In this document: piece by piece, positions 25,131 through 33,681 of the stretch
Position numbering within the stretch: the stretch's first letter is position 1
Layout of the letters: each line of letters begins with the position of its first letter
NCBI RefSeq assembly: GCF_900182635.1
Contig: NZ_FXTD01000003.1
Location: forward strand, 1 to 64,000
DNA from: Halorubrum cibi
Lineage (GTDB): Archaea; Halobacteriota; Halobacteria; Halobacteriales; Haloferacaceae
Length of the DNA: 64,000 nt
Reading direction: 5' to 3'
Made by a program: the position numbers and the translations under genes
The notes under the pieces: model-generated
Told to the model about the DNA's origin: nothing
Database searches by the model: none
The model's input: the letters and a program-made list of their open reading frames with translations, nothing else

Positions 25131-25205
25131 GTCGTCTCCGAGGTGGGCTCGCGCGGGCCTAAAGGTTCCTATCCCGTCCGTCTCGAAGGCCGAGCCGTGC
25201 CGGGT

Positions 25206-25931
25206 TCAGGGGTCGAGAACGTACGTCTCGTCGCCCTCCAGTACCACGGGTTCGGCGGCCGCACCGGCAGCCCTCACCTCGTTGACGAACTCGCGGGTGT
25301 CGATCTCGATCGGCGGGAACGTGTCGTAGTGCATCGGGAACACCACGTCCGCGCCCACCCAGTCGGCCGCGATGCCCGCCCCGGCCGGACCCATCGTGAA
25401 GTGGTCGCCGGCGGGCAGCGCCGCGGCGTCCGGCTCGAGATACGGGGCGATCACGTCGACCATCTCGGACATGAGACCGGTATCGCCGGCATGGTAGAAC
25501 GTCGTACAGTCGGGATCGGACTCCTGAGTCGGCTTCTTGTCGCCGATCACGAAACCGGCGGGCATCCCCGCGGAGGTGCCGTATCCCGTGTCGATCCCGT
25601 TCGAGTGGTCCGCGCGCACCATCGTCACCCACGCGTCGCCGCACTCGACGGTACCGCCGATGTTCATCCCCATGCCGCCGACGGCGTGTTCGTGTCCGAA
25701 GGTGTCCTGGACGTACCCCGTCAGCTCGGGGGTCGCGACCACCGTCGCGCCCTCGTACCGATCGGCGTCGGAGATGTGGTCGGTGTGTCCGTGCGTCAAG
25801 AGGAGGTAGTCCGGGTCGAGCTCCTCGGGGTCGACGTCCGTCTTCGGGTTGTCGAAGTGCGGGTCGATCAGTAGTTCGGTCTCGTCGACGACGACGTGCC
25901 ACGTCGAGTGGCCGTGCCAAGTGAGCTCCAT
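25206..25931 (-). CDS. UPF0173 metal-dependent hydrolase (MBL fold)
   Basis: A 241-residue metallo-beta-lactamase-superfamily protein of the UPF0173 type. [20 protein letters not shown] is the family's start, [17 protein letters not shown] is the HxHxDH metal motif, and [13 protein letters not shown] and FPMHYDTFP carry later ligands (Asp and His). All zinc ligands look intact, unlike the MBL-like protein at 21879-22574. The ATG at 25931 fits a TATA-like TTTATTAC on the minus strand about 30 bases upstream. The substrate of this broad family is unknown. Confidence 0.88.
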   Translation of the reverse strand: MELTWHGHSTWHVVVDETELLIDPHFDNPKTDVDPEELDPDYLLLTHGHTDHISDADRYEGATVVATPELTGYVQDTFGHEHAVGGMGMNIGGTVECGDAWVTMVRADHSNGIDTGYGTSAGMPAGFVIGDKKPTQESDPDCTTFYHAGDTGLMSEMVDVIAPYLEPDAAALPAGDHFTMGPAGAGIAADWVGADVVFPMHYDTFPPIEIDTREFVNEVRAAGAAAEPVVLEGDETYVLDP

Positions 25932-26133
25932 GATACGGTCGGTACATCTCAACGAAGGGTAATAAACCTCGACGCCGCGGAAGACGGATCCGCGGCCCGG
26001 CACGCGGGACGCGAAACCGGGGGGATCCTCGGGATACGAACCCACCGGTTCCCCGGGATGCGCTCCATCAGGCCCCACCGAACGTCTGATCCGACGAAAG
26101 CGATTAACCGACGCGAGCGCGAACGTCGAGCGG

Positions 26134-27165
26134 ATGCCCTCCGAGACCAGCGGCCCCGGCGCGCCGTCCGCGTGTCCGGCTTGCGGCGAGCCGGTGCCGG
26201 CCGACGCGAGTTTCTGTCCCGACTGCGGCGTCGACCTCGAAGACCGGTCCGTCCCCGCACACTGCCCCGACTGCGGCGAGCGGTTCGACGACGACGACCG
26301 GTTCTGCTCGAACTGCGGCGCGGCGCGGTCGAGAGGTGACTCGAATCCGTCCTCGAACGAACGCGAGAGCCAGCGCGCCTTCCGCCGGCGGGTTCAAGAG
26401 CACCTCGACGCGGGCTGGGAGATCGAGCGGGACGACGGCGATCGCGTCCTTCTCGTCGACAGGGGGATCGGTTCCACGGGGATCCACGTCCTCCTGTTTC
26501 TGACCACCGGCGGCATCGGAAACCTCCTGTACGGCTGGTGGCATTACGCCGAACTGGCCGAACGGCTCCGGCTCGTGCGGGGCGACTCGACGACGCCTCG
26601 TCCCCCGTCGAACGTCGACGAAGGGACGGCCGAGACCGTTTCCACCTATCTGTTGAGCGGGCTGTTGTTGCTGATCGGTGGCTGGATCGCGGCGGTGGCG
26701 GCGACCGGCGGATCGCCGGCGTTCGCGGCGATCGGCGTCGGGTTCGCCCTGCTCGGTGCCGGCATGGCACCACCGGTCCGACGGCGGATCGACCGCCGAC
26801 ACGGCGTCACGGACTTCGGCCGGCTCCGGAGCGTCGACCACCGAGTAGTTCGACCGCCCGAGCGGATCGAGGAACCCTGCGTCGTCTGTGGGGAGACGTT
26901 CGACCGTGGGCTCGTCCGGCGGCGGCGCGACGAGACCGTCCTCGCGGGCGTTCCGGTCCTGACTCACGACGAGCGGTACAACCACTACTGTGCCGACTGC
27001 GCCCGACGGGAACTGTTCGGGACTGACGACGTCGAGGTGGACGACATCGAAGTGGACCAGGTCGGGGAGGAAGACGCCGAGTCGGACGACGCGACGGGAG
27101 TGGATCGAGACCGGAAGGACGGGGAGACGGGTGAGGAGACGACGGGAGCGGCGCGTGAGCGTTGA
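26134..27165 (+). CDS. Double zinc-ribbon membrane-associated protein
   Basis: A 343-residue protein with two zinc ribbons at the N-terminus, [19 protein letters not shown] and [20 protein letters not shown] variable linker, the hydrophobic [12 protein letters not shown]-type segment at about 125-140 and two helices at 175-215 ([16 protein letters not shown], then [16 protein letters not shown]) follow. A second Cys/His group, CVVCGETF and HYCADCAR, lies near 249 and 288. Such zinc-ribbon/membrane proteins are common in haloarchaea and lack an assigned role. The tail is acidic and disordered. It is divergent from the UPF0173 gene. Confidence 0.75.
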   Translation: MPSETSGPGAPSACPACGEPVPADASFCPDCGVDLEDRSVPAHCPDCGERFDDDDRFCSNCGAARSRGDSNPSSNERESQRAFRRRVQEHLDAGWEIERDDGDRVLLVDRGIGSTGIHVLLFLTTGGIGNLLYGWWHYAELAERLRLVRGDSTTPRPPSNVDEGTAETVSTYLLSGLLLLIGGWIAAVAATGGSPAFAAIGVGFALLGAGMAPPVRRRIDRRHGVTDFGRLRSVDHRVVRPPERIEEPCVVCGETFDRGLVRRRRDETVLAGVPVLTHDERYNHYCADCARRELFGTDDVEVDDIEVDQVGEEDAESDDATGVDRDRKDGETGEETTGAARER

Positions 27166-27223
27166 GGACGGCCTCGGTCGCGGGTGGATTCCCTGCCGGC
27201 AACAACGGAGCCATTCACGAAGA

Positions 27224-27231
27224 CTTTAACC
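27224..27231 (+). promoter_or_regulatory. TATA-like box of the FAH-family gene
   Basis: CTTTAACC lies 21-28 bases before the ATG at 27252; a GGAGG also sits 4 bases before that ATG. Confidence 0.45.
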
Positions 27232-27251
27232 ATCACGTTCGATTCGGAGGT

Positions 27252-27995
27252 ATGTACTACGCACGGTTCCGCGACCCGGCCGGATCGGTCCGGAAAGGAC
27301 GCTACGACCCCGAGACCGAGACGGTCGCGTTCGGCGACGACGTGTACGACTTCGACGATCCCGACATCGACGTACTGCCGCCGGTCGATCCCTCGAAGAT
27401 CGTCTGTATCGGCCGAAACTACGCCGAACACGCCGCCGAACTCGGCAACGACGTGCCGGACCGACCGCTGCTCTTCTTGAAGGGACCGAACGCGCTCGCG
27501 GGCCACGGCGACACCGTCACCGCCCCGGAGGGGAAAGATCGGATCGACTGGGAGGCGGAGTTCGTCGTCGTGATCGGCGAGTCCTGTAAGGACGTCGCCG
27601 CCGAGGACGCGATGGACGTCGTCGAGGGGTTCACCTGTATGAACGACGTCTCGAACCGGGACGACCAGAACCGCGAGCAGAACTGGGTCCGCGGGAAGGC
27701 GTTCGACAACTCGGCCCCGCTCGGCCCCGTCGTCGCGACGCCGGACGAGGTGCCCGACGAGGCGAGCGTCGAACTCCACGTGAACGGCGAGCAGAAACAG
27801 GACGGCCACCTCGGCCAACTGATCTTCGACGTGCCGACGCTGATCGAGGAGATCACGACGTACCTGTCCTTGGAGGAGGGCGACGTGATCGCCACGGGCA
27901 CCCCCGACGGCGTCGGTCCGCTCTCGGACGGCGACACGGTCGAGGTCACCGTCGAGGGCGTCGGGACGCTCGAACACGACGTCAAGATCCCCTGA
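27252..27995 (+). CDS. Fumarylacetoacetate hydrolase family protein
   Basis: A 247-residue FAH-fold enzyme. The core motifs are PSKIVCIGRNYAEHAAELGN, FLKGPNALAGHG, and the acidic metal site WEAEFVVVIGE (Glu-x-Glu), with MNDVSNRDDQNREQNWVRGKAFD further on. This is the FAHD1 / MhpD-like group of acylpyruvases and oxaloacetate tautomerases/decarboxylases; the exact substrate is open. The ATG at 27252 starts right at the conserved N-terminal strand; upstream codons lack family similarity. Confidence 0.9.
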   Translation: MYYARFRDPAGSVRKGRYDPETETVAFGDDVYDFDDPDIDVLPPVDPSKIVCIGRNYAEHAAELGNDVPDRPLLFLKGPNALAGHGDTVTAPEGKDRIDWEAEFVVVIGESCKDVAAEDAMDVVEGFTCMNDVSNRDDQNREQNWVRGKAFDNSAPLGPVVATPDEVPDEASVELHVNGEQKQDGHLGQLIFDVPTLIEEITTYLSLEEGDVIATGTPDGVGPLSDGDTVEVTVEGVGTLEHDVKIP

Positions 27996-28118
27996 GAGGG
28001 ATCCCGGTCCGGGGTCGGACGTCCATTCGATCGATGGCCCACGATGCGGACCGATCGCACACCACGTTTCCGGTGAATCGGACGTCCCGTTCGTCGGTCG
28101 AGGGACGGTTCGGTCACG

Positions 28119-28126
28119 CTTAAGTC
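28119..28126 (+). promoter_or_regulatory. TATA-like box of hisC
   Basis: CTTAAGTC lies 23-30 bases before the hisC ATG at 28149 and is probably the promoter for the three-gene run to 30470. Confidence 0.45.
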
Positions 28127-28148
28127 CGGCCGCCGCCGACCCACGAGC

Positions 28149-29243
28149 ATGCAACCACGGGATCTCTCGGATCACTCCCCGTACGTTCCCGGCAGGGGCG
28201 TCGAGGAGGTCGCCCGCGAGCTCGGGATCGACCGATCGGACCTGATCAAACTCTCCTCGAACGAGAACCCCCACGGCCCGAGTCCGGCGGCCATCGAAGC
28301 GATCCGCGAACACGCCGAGCGGGTGAACGTCTACCCGAAGTCCTCGCACGCGGACCTCACCGACCGGATCGCCGAGGAGTGGGGCGTGTCACCCGAGCAG
28401 GTGTGGGTGTCGCCGGGAGCGGACGGCTCGATCGACTACCTCTCGCGGGCCGCCTTGGAACCCGACGACCGTGTGTTGGTCCCCGATCCCGGCTTCGCCT
28501 ACTACGCGATGTCCGCCCGATACCACCACGCGGACGTCGAGACGTACGACCTCTCGATCGACGACGGGTTCACGCAGACCGCCGAGAACGTCCTGAGCGC
28601 CTACGGCGGCGAGCGGATCGTCTACCTCACCTCGCCACACAACCCGTCGGGGTCCGTGATCCCCCTGGAGGCGGTCGAGACGATCGCCGACGCGACCGCC
28701 GAGGAGACCCTCGTCGTCGTCGACGAGGCCTACGGCGAGTTCGCGGACGTCGACAGCGCGATCCCGCTCGTGAACGACCGGGACGACGTGGCCGTCCTCC
28801 GGACGTTCTCGAAGGCCTACGGACTCGCCGGCCTCCGGATCGGCTACAGCGTCGTCCCCGAGGCGTGGGGCGAGGCGTACGCCCGCGTCAACACCCCGTT
28901 CGCGGCGAGCGAGCTGGCGTGCCGGGCCGCGCTGGCCGCGTTAGAGGACCCGTCACACGTCGAGGAGTCCGTCGAGACCGCGCGATGGGCTCGCGAGTAC
29001 ATCGACGCGGAACTCGACGCCGATACGTTCGAATCGGCTGGAAACTTCGTGCTCGCGCGGGTCGGCGACGGGAGCGCGGTCGCCGAGGCCGCCAGGGAGC
29101 GCGGCGTCATCATCAGGGACTGTACCTCCTTCGGCCTCCCCGGCTGCGTGCGGATCTCCACCGGAACCCGCGAGGACACGCGCGAGGCGGTCAAGCGGCT
29201 CAACGAGGTTCTAGCAGAGCTCGAACTCGAGGCGGAAGCGTGA
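28149..29243 (+). CDS. hisC: Histidinol-phosphate aminotransferase
   Basis: A 364-residue class-II aminotransferase for histidine biosynthesis (imidazole acetol phosphate to histidinol phosphate). It has the N-terminal LSSNENPHGPSPAA, the PLP lysine in RTFSKAYGLAGLRIGY (about Lys223), and the substrate segment GVIIRDCTSFGLPGCVRIST. Haloarchaeal HisC may also act on aromatic amino acids. It ends in TGA overlapping the GTG of the next gene by 4 bases, so the kinase is translationally coupled. Confidence 0.9.
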   Translation: MQPRDLSDHSPYVPGRGVEEVARELGIDRSDLIKLSSNENPHGPSPAAIEAIREHAERVNVYPKSSHADLTDRIAEEWGVSPEQVWVSPGADGSIDYLSRAALEPDDRVLVPDPGFAYYAMSARYHHADVETYDLSIDDGFTQTAENVLSAYGGERIVYLTSPHNPSGSVIPLEAVETIADATAEETLVVVDEAYGEFADVDSAIPLVNDRDDVAVLRTFSKAYGLAGLRIGYSVVPEAWGEAYARVNTPFAASELACRAALAALEDPSHVEESVETARWAREYIDAELDADTFESAGNFVLARVGDGSAVAEAARERGVIIRDCTSFGLPGCVRISTGTREDTREAVKRLNEVLAELELEAEA

Positions 29244-29809
29244 CCGGAACGGAGGGAGACGTGGAGGTCGACGACCGCGCCGCCGACCATTCGGATCACC
29301 CCGACCGCGTCGCCGTCACCGGCACGCCGGGAACGGGAAAGTCGACCGCGACCGCGCTGCTCGAGGGAGAGTACGACGTTATCCACCTCAACGACCGGAT
29401 CAAGGGGAACGACGACCTCTGGACCGAGCGCGACGCCGAGCGCGACACCCTCGTTGCCGACCTCGACGCGGTGGCCGACCACCTCGGCGACTGGACCGGC
29501 GTGCTCGACTCGCACCTGGCCCATCACTTCGAGGTCGACCGCGTGATCGTCCTCCGGTGTCGTCCCGAGACGGTCGAGGACCGGCTCCGCGACCGCGGCG
29601 AACCGGCGTCGACCGCGGCGGAGAACGCCGAGTCGGAGGCGCTCGACGTGATCCTCTCGGAGGCCGTCGCGGCCCACGGCATGGAGAACGTCTACGAGGT
29701 GGACACGACCGACCGGGAGCCGGAGGCCGTCGCCGACGCGATTCGGGCAGCGATCGAGGGTGCGGTCGAACCCAGTGCGGGAAGGGTCGACTTCACCGAC
29801 TACTTATGA
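29240..29809 (+). CDS. AK6/Fap7-type adenylate kinase family protein
   Basis: A 189-residue P-loop kinase: VTGTPGTGKST at about 27-37, then VIHLNDRIKG and the lid arginines in LRCRPETVEDRLRDRGE. The short lid and the family layout fit the AK6/Fap7 group, which is an adenylate kinase/ATPase involved in small-subunit rRNA maturation. The GTG start at 29240 overlaps hisC by 4 bases. The acidic 27-residue N-terminal extension (EVDDRAADHSDHPDRV) is unusual for the family. Confidence 0.82.
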   Translation: MTGTEGDVEVDDRAADHSDHPDRVAVTGTPGTGKSTATALLEGEYDVIHLNDRIKGNDDLWTERDAERDTLVADLDAVADHLGDWTGVLDSHLAHHFEVDRVIVLRCRPETVEDRLRDRGEPASTAAENAESEALDVILSEAVAAHGMENVYEVDTTDREPEAVADAIRAAIEGAVEPSAGRVDFTDYL

Positions 29810-29867
29810 ACCGGGCGGGCGTTGCGGACGGTCGAACGATGTGTCCGTCCACGGAGGAGGTACCCGC

Positions 29868-30470
29868 GTGACACTGGACCGGTTCCGGTCGGTCGCGGAC
29901 CGGCTGCTCGGTCCGTGGGTGGCGGCCGCGGCACGGCTCGGGCTCTCGCCGGATCAGGTGAGCGTGATCGCGTTCGGCGCGGCCCTCCTCGCCGCCGGCG
30001 CGTTCGCGGTCGCGGACCCCGCGTTCTACGTCCTCGGGTCGCTCCTCGTGTTGCTCAACGGCTGGCTCGACCTCGTCGACGGCGCGCTCGCCCGCGAGCA
30101 GGCGGTCGCCTCCGACGGGGGCGACCTGCTGGATCACGTCCTCGACCGCTACGCCGACATCGCCGTCATCGCGGGGTTCACCGCCGGGATCGACGCGTAC
30201 GCGCTGGGCTTCCTCGCGGTGACCGGCGTGTTGATGACGTCGTACATGGGCACACAGATACAGGCGGTCGGGATCGGCCGCGAGTACGGCGGGCTGCTCG
30301 GGCGCGCCGACCGGCTCGCGCTGATGGGGATCGTCGGCGTCGTCGCCGCCGCCTACTCCGACCCGATCGTCGCCGGGCTGAACGTCGTCGGGCTGTTGTT
30401 GGCGCTGTTTGCCGCCGTCGGCCACCTGACCGCGCTCCAGCGGTTCCTCGGCGCGTGGGGAGACCTGTGA
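29868..30470 (+). CDS. CDP-alcohol phosphatidyltransferase (archaetidylinositol-phosphate synthase-like)
   Basis: A 200-residue membrane enzyme of phospholipid synthesis. From residue 70 on it matches the family pattern D-G-x2-A-R-x8-G-x3-D-x3-D, with all three acidic residues present, and about five hydrophobic helices surround it. Its size and the position of the motif fit the archaetidylinositol-phosphate synthase group, which couples CDP-archaeol to an alcohol. The GTG at 29868 has a GGAGGAGG ribosome-binding site. It follows the kinase gene by 58 bases. Confidence 0.85.
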   Translation: MTLDRFRSVADRLLGPWVAAAARLGLSPDQVSVIAFGAALLAAGAFAVADPAFYVLGSLLVLLNGWLDLVDGALAREQAVASDGGDLLDHVLDRYADIAVIAGFTAGIDAYALGFLAVTGVLMTSYMGTQIQAVGIGREYGGLLGRADRLALMGIVGVVAAAYSDPIVAGLNVVGLLLALFAAVGHLTALQRFLGAWGDL

Positions 30471-30501
30471 CCGGCGGTCGCGTCGTCGACGCGGGTTCAA
30501 C

Positions 30502-30984
30502 TCACTCCGGGCCGGGCGTGAGCCGGTCCACCGCCGCCCCGCAGGCCGCACACGAGAGCACGTAGTCGTCGCCGTCGACCGCGTAGGTCCGGTCGCTCTC
30601 CGCGCCGCAGGCGGGACACTCCTCCTCGATGACCGCACCGTCGTCGTCCTTCGGCGCGCCGACTGCGATGACGCGTGCGGGCGTCCCCCCGACGGCGCGC
30701 GCCAGGTTCGTCGTTTCCGGCGGGACGAAGACTGCCTCGCCGGCCGCCACGGGGAGAACGCCGTCGGCCAGTTCGATCTCGAGTTCGCCCTCGAGGACGT
30801 AGAACAGCTCCTCGTGATTCGGATGTCTGTGGGTCGCCCACGGGAGCCGCTGGCCGGGTTCGGCGACGTAGTAGTTGAACCCGAACTCGGTCGCGCCGAG
30901 GGCCTCGTCGACCTCCTTCTTGTGGCTGGTGTGGTTCGGTGCGTCCGGTAGCTCCTCGACGGCGACCTTTTTCACGTCGGTCAT
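30502..30984 (-). CDS. Cupin domain protein with C-terminal zinc ribbon
   Basis: A 160-residue protein. A single cupin barrel (WATHRHPNHEELFYVLEGELEIELADG then AVFVPPETTNL) has the His/Glu metal-binding residues of motif 1. From residue 120 a C-terminal zinc ribbon (CPACGAESDRTY ... CAACGAAV) is attached, an arrangement repeated across haloarchaea. Such proteins may be sugar isomerases, dioxygenases or regulatory binders. It is convergent with the phosphatidyltransferase gene. Confidence 0.8.
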   Translation of the reverse strand: MTDVKKVAVEELPDAPNHTSHKKEVDEALGATEFGFNYYVAEPGQRLPWATHRHPNHEELFYVLEGELEIELADGVLPVAAGEAVFVPPETTNLARAVGGTPARVIAVGAPKDDDGAVIEEECPACGAESDRTYAVDGDDYVLSCAACGAAVDRLTPGPE

Positions 30985-31044
30985 GAGCGACCGATCGGCT
31001 CACGCGGGCTTAGCGCTTGTGCGGATCACGTCCCGGCCATCGAG

Positions 31045-31052
31045 TTTAAAAG
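31045..31052 (+). promoter_or_regulatory. TATA-like box of the DUF7120-like gene
   Basis: TTTAAAAG lies 23-30 bases before the ATG at 31075, a close match to the haloarchaeal TATA box. Confidence 0.5.
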
Positions 31053-31074
31053 CATCCGCCCGAAACGGTGAGTC

Positions 31075-31311
31075 ATGCCGACCTTCGAACTGAACCTCTC
31101 GGACGACGTGTACGCCGATTTCCAGCAGCTCGCCGACTCCGAGTTCGTCACCGAGGAACAGGCCGCAGAGGAACTGATCGCCTCCGGGATCGAGGCGTAC
31201 AACGTCAGCGTCGTCGACGACGATCCCCGCGACGAGATGCTGGACGGGGCGGAGAACAACATGTTCGACACCGCACAGGACCCGGGCAGCCTCGAGGACG
31301 ACCGGCTGTAG
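31075..31311 (+). CDS. Small acidic protein, ribbon-helix-helix-like (DUF7120-like)
   Basis: A 78-residue protein. MPTFELNLSDDVYADFQQLAD at the start, then VTEEQAAEELIASGIEAYN, is a strand-helix-helix pattern resembling the CopG/ribbon-helix-helix fold. The acidic C-terminus (Asp/Glu-rich, ending DDRL) is probably disordered. It matches haloarchaeal hypothetical proteins I associate with DUF7120; DNA binding is inference. It is convergent with the MFS gene that follows. Confidence 0.72.
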   Translation: MPTFELNLSDDVYADFQQLADSEFVTEEQAAEELIASGIEAYNVSVVDDDPRDEMLDGAENNMFDTAQDPGSLEDDRL

Positions 31312-31334
31312 TCACCCCCGACCTCCTCGCTTTC

Positions 31335-32519
31335 TCAGTACCCCAACCCGAGCCAACGGTTCGTCAACAGGGTGACGAGCCCGACCGCCATCACGGCCGC
31401 GAGTAAGCCGAACGCGACCGCCCATCCCGCGACGTCGGAGACGGCACCGACCACGACGCTGCCGGACGCGCCGAACACCATGTAGACGGTTCGGACGAGC
31501 CCGAAACCGGCCCCCCGCTCGGCGTCCGAGAGCAGGTCCATGAACCGCGACTGGACCGGGGCCCCCCACGACATCGCCAGCCCGACGAAGAGGACGCCGA
31601 GGACGATCGGTGCGAGTCCGGTCCCGTCGCGGGTCGAGACGACGAGGAGCGCGTACCCGACGACGCCGGACGCCATCGTGAGGATCACCGTCTCGTCCCG
31701 GCCGATCCGGTCGGAGAACGACCCGGTCAGCGGCTGGGTGCCGCCGTGGATCAGGAAGTACAGCGAGAACAGCAGCGCCGACAGCGCGCCGGAGAGCCCG
31801 CCGCCGATCTCGAGGAACGTCGGCAGGAACGAGGCGGTGGCCTGCCAGGTGAACGCGCCGAGCGTCGCCAGCCCGGTGGTGTAGAGGATCGACGGCCGCG
31901 AGAGCAACTCGGCGAGCGGGCCGACCGCGAACCGCTCGCGCATGGGCTGGTCGGGCCGACGCGGCTCGGTCGGGCGGATCCGCCACGCGAACAGCCCGAA
32001 CACGGGGACGGCGACGACGACCCCGAGCAGGACGCCCGCGCGCCATCCGTAACGCGCCCCGACCAACGCGGCCGCGGGCGGGGCGGCGAGCCCGGCGATC
32101 GGGCCGCCGGCGACGTGGACGCCGATCGCTCGCCCGATGTCGTCGAACTGTCGGGTCAGGAACGTGGTGGCGACCGAGTAGTGGAGTCCGGCGCCCGCGC
32201 CGAGGACGACGGTGAACAGCATGAACGAGAGGATCGACGGCGAGGCGGCGATGAGCAGCGAGGCGACCGCGGTCGATCCGACGGCGACGAGGATCACGGT
32301 CCGTTCGCCGTAGCGGTCGCCGAGGATCCCCGAGGGGAACTGCGAGAGCGCGTACGCGAGCCACATCCCCGACAGCGCGAGCCCGACCGTCGCGTTCGTG
32401 ACCTCGAACGCCGCGGTGATCTCCGGGACGAGCGGGCTGATCGCCAGCCGCGCCACCATCGTCGCGGTGAACGCGAGAGTACAGAGCCCGAGTGCCGTGT
32501 GTGCGTACCGCCAGTTCAC
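31335..32519 (-). CDS. MFS transporter
   Basis: A 394-residue twelve-helix MFS protein. SQFPSGILGDRYGERTVILV is the loop 2-3 motif A, and TQPLTGSFSDRIGRDETVIL in the centre is its second-half copy. The GTG at 32519 is selected because TTTTATA (32545-32539 on this strand) lies 20-26 bases upstream; longer frames add arginine-rich non-coding sequence. The transported compound is not evident. Confidence 0.87.
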   Translation of the reverse strand: MNWRYAHTALGLCTLAFTATMVARLAISPLVPEITAAFEVTNATVGLALSGMWLAYALSQFPSGILGDRYGERTVILVAVGSTAVASLLIAASPSILSFMLFTVVLGAGAGLHYSVATTFLTRQFDDIGRAIGVHVAGGPIAGLAAPPAAALVGARYGWRAGVLLGVVVAVPVFGLFAWRIRPTEPRRPDQPMRERFAVGPLAELLSRPSILYTTGLATLGAFTWQATASFLPTFLEIGGGLSGALSALLFSLYFLIHGGTQPLTGSFSDRIGRDETVILTMASGVVGYALLVVSTRDGTGLAPIVLGVLFVGLAMSWGAPVQSRFMDLLSDAERGAGFGLVRTVYMVFGASGSVVVGAVSDVAGWAVAFGLLAAVMAVGLVTLLTNRWLGLGY

Positions 32520-32538
32520 GCCGGGTTTACCGGATACG

Positions 32539-32545
32539 TATAAAA
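32539..32545 (-). promoter_or_regulatory. TATA-like box of the minus-strand MFS gene
   Basis: TTTTATA on the minus strand lies 20-26 bases upstream of the GTG at 32519, a strong AT island in GC-rich DNA. Confidence 0.5.
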
Positions 32546-32702
32546 GCAGGTTCCGATCTCGGCGGCGGTCGCCGCGTTCGGCGCGGGAACGGACTGGTTG
32601 GCCGGCGTAGTGGACGGGACGACACGGCGGAGATGCGGAACCGTTCGGACCCGTGACGACCACGGAGCAAAAAGCGAACTCACCACGGACTCCGACGAAT
32701 CC

Positions 32703-33524
32703 TCACGGATCGTTCTCGCCTGGCTCCAGGTCGCCCGTCTCCAGTCGACCGCCCTCGCGTTTCCACTCGGCCAAGCTGCCCTCGTAGAACGCGATATCGG
32801 GGTAGTCGAGCGCGCGAAGGACGGTGTAGGTGTGGCTGATGCGGCGCGCGGTGTTACAGTAGAGCACGACCCGGTCGTCGGGGTCGATCCCGCGGGACGC
32901 CAACAGCTCCCGCAGTTCCGTCTCGGGTCGGACCGTTCGAGCGTCGGTGTCGACGAGCTCGCGCCAGTCCAGCCGGACCGCGCCGGGGACGTGACCCTCC
33001 TCGTACTCCCACGCCTCGCGGGTGTCGACGATCGTCGCGTCGGGGTCGTCGACCGCGGCCGCCATCGCTTCGCGGTCGATGAGCGGGCCGTCGGCGCGGA
33101 AGGCGGCCGGGTACGTCGATGACGTCACGTCCGGCTCGTCGGTCGTCGTCGGCTGCGAGCGGTTCCAGACGGAGTAATCGCCGTCGAGCAGGTGGAGTCT
33201 CGCGGGGTCGTGGCCGTACAGTTCGGCGGTGACGAGGAAGCGCGCCGCGAAGACGCCGTGAGTGTCGTCGTAGGCGACGATCTCGTCGTCGGGATCGACT
33301 CCCGCGTCCTCGGCGATCGCGGTGAAGGCGTCCGCGCCGGGGAGCATGCCGGCCTCGGCCGCGCCGTGTTCGTCGGCCCGGAACGCGTCGAACGGGACGG
33401 AGACCGCGCCCGGGACGTGGCCGATCCCCTCGTACTCCCAGGCGTCGCGCACGTCGATCACGACGACGTTCGGGGCGTCGAGCCGCTCGGCGAGCCACCC
33501 CACGTCGACGATCCGGTCGTTCAT
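32703..33524 (-). CDS. Sulfurtransferase (tandem rhodanese)
   Basis: A 273-residue protein of two rhodanese domains. The first (VVVIDVRDAWEYEGIGHVPGAV) is inactive, and the second ends in the active loop YCNTARRISHTY, with Cys as the persulfide carrier. The layout is that of thiosulfate/3-mercaptopyruvate sulfurtransferases. It is divergent from a second tandem rhodanese 157 bases away, suggesting a paired role in sulfur transfer or cyanide detoxification. Confidence 0.88.
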   Translation of the reverse strand: MNDRIVDVGWLAERLDAPNVVVIDVRDAWEYEGIGHVPGAVSVPFDAFRADEHGAAEAGMLPGADAFTAIAEDAGVDPDDEIVAYDDTHGVFAARFLVTAELYGHDPARLHLLDGDYSVWNRSQPTTTDEPDVTSSTYPAAFRADGPLIDREAMAAAVDDPDATIVDTREAWEYEEGHVPGAVRLDWRELVDTDARTVRPETELRELLASRGIDPDDRVVLYCNTARRISHTYTVLRALDYPDIAFYEGSLAEWKREGGRLETGDLEPGENDP

Positions 33525-33681
33525 GTCTCGTCGTTCGGAGCCGTCGGTTTAACGCCTCCCTTCCGGGCGATCCCTTCCTCGCTCGGAGCCAAGGGGAATA
33601 TGTTGCCGCGATCGCCGAGGAGCGGCCGAGCGTGCCGTGACGATGGGGGATATACGTGTCCCGTTCGTACGTGTGGACGTA

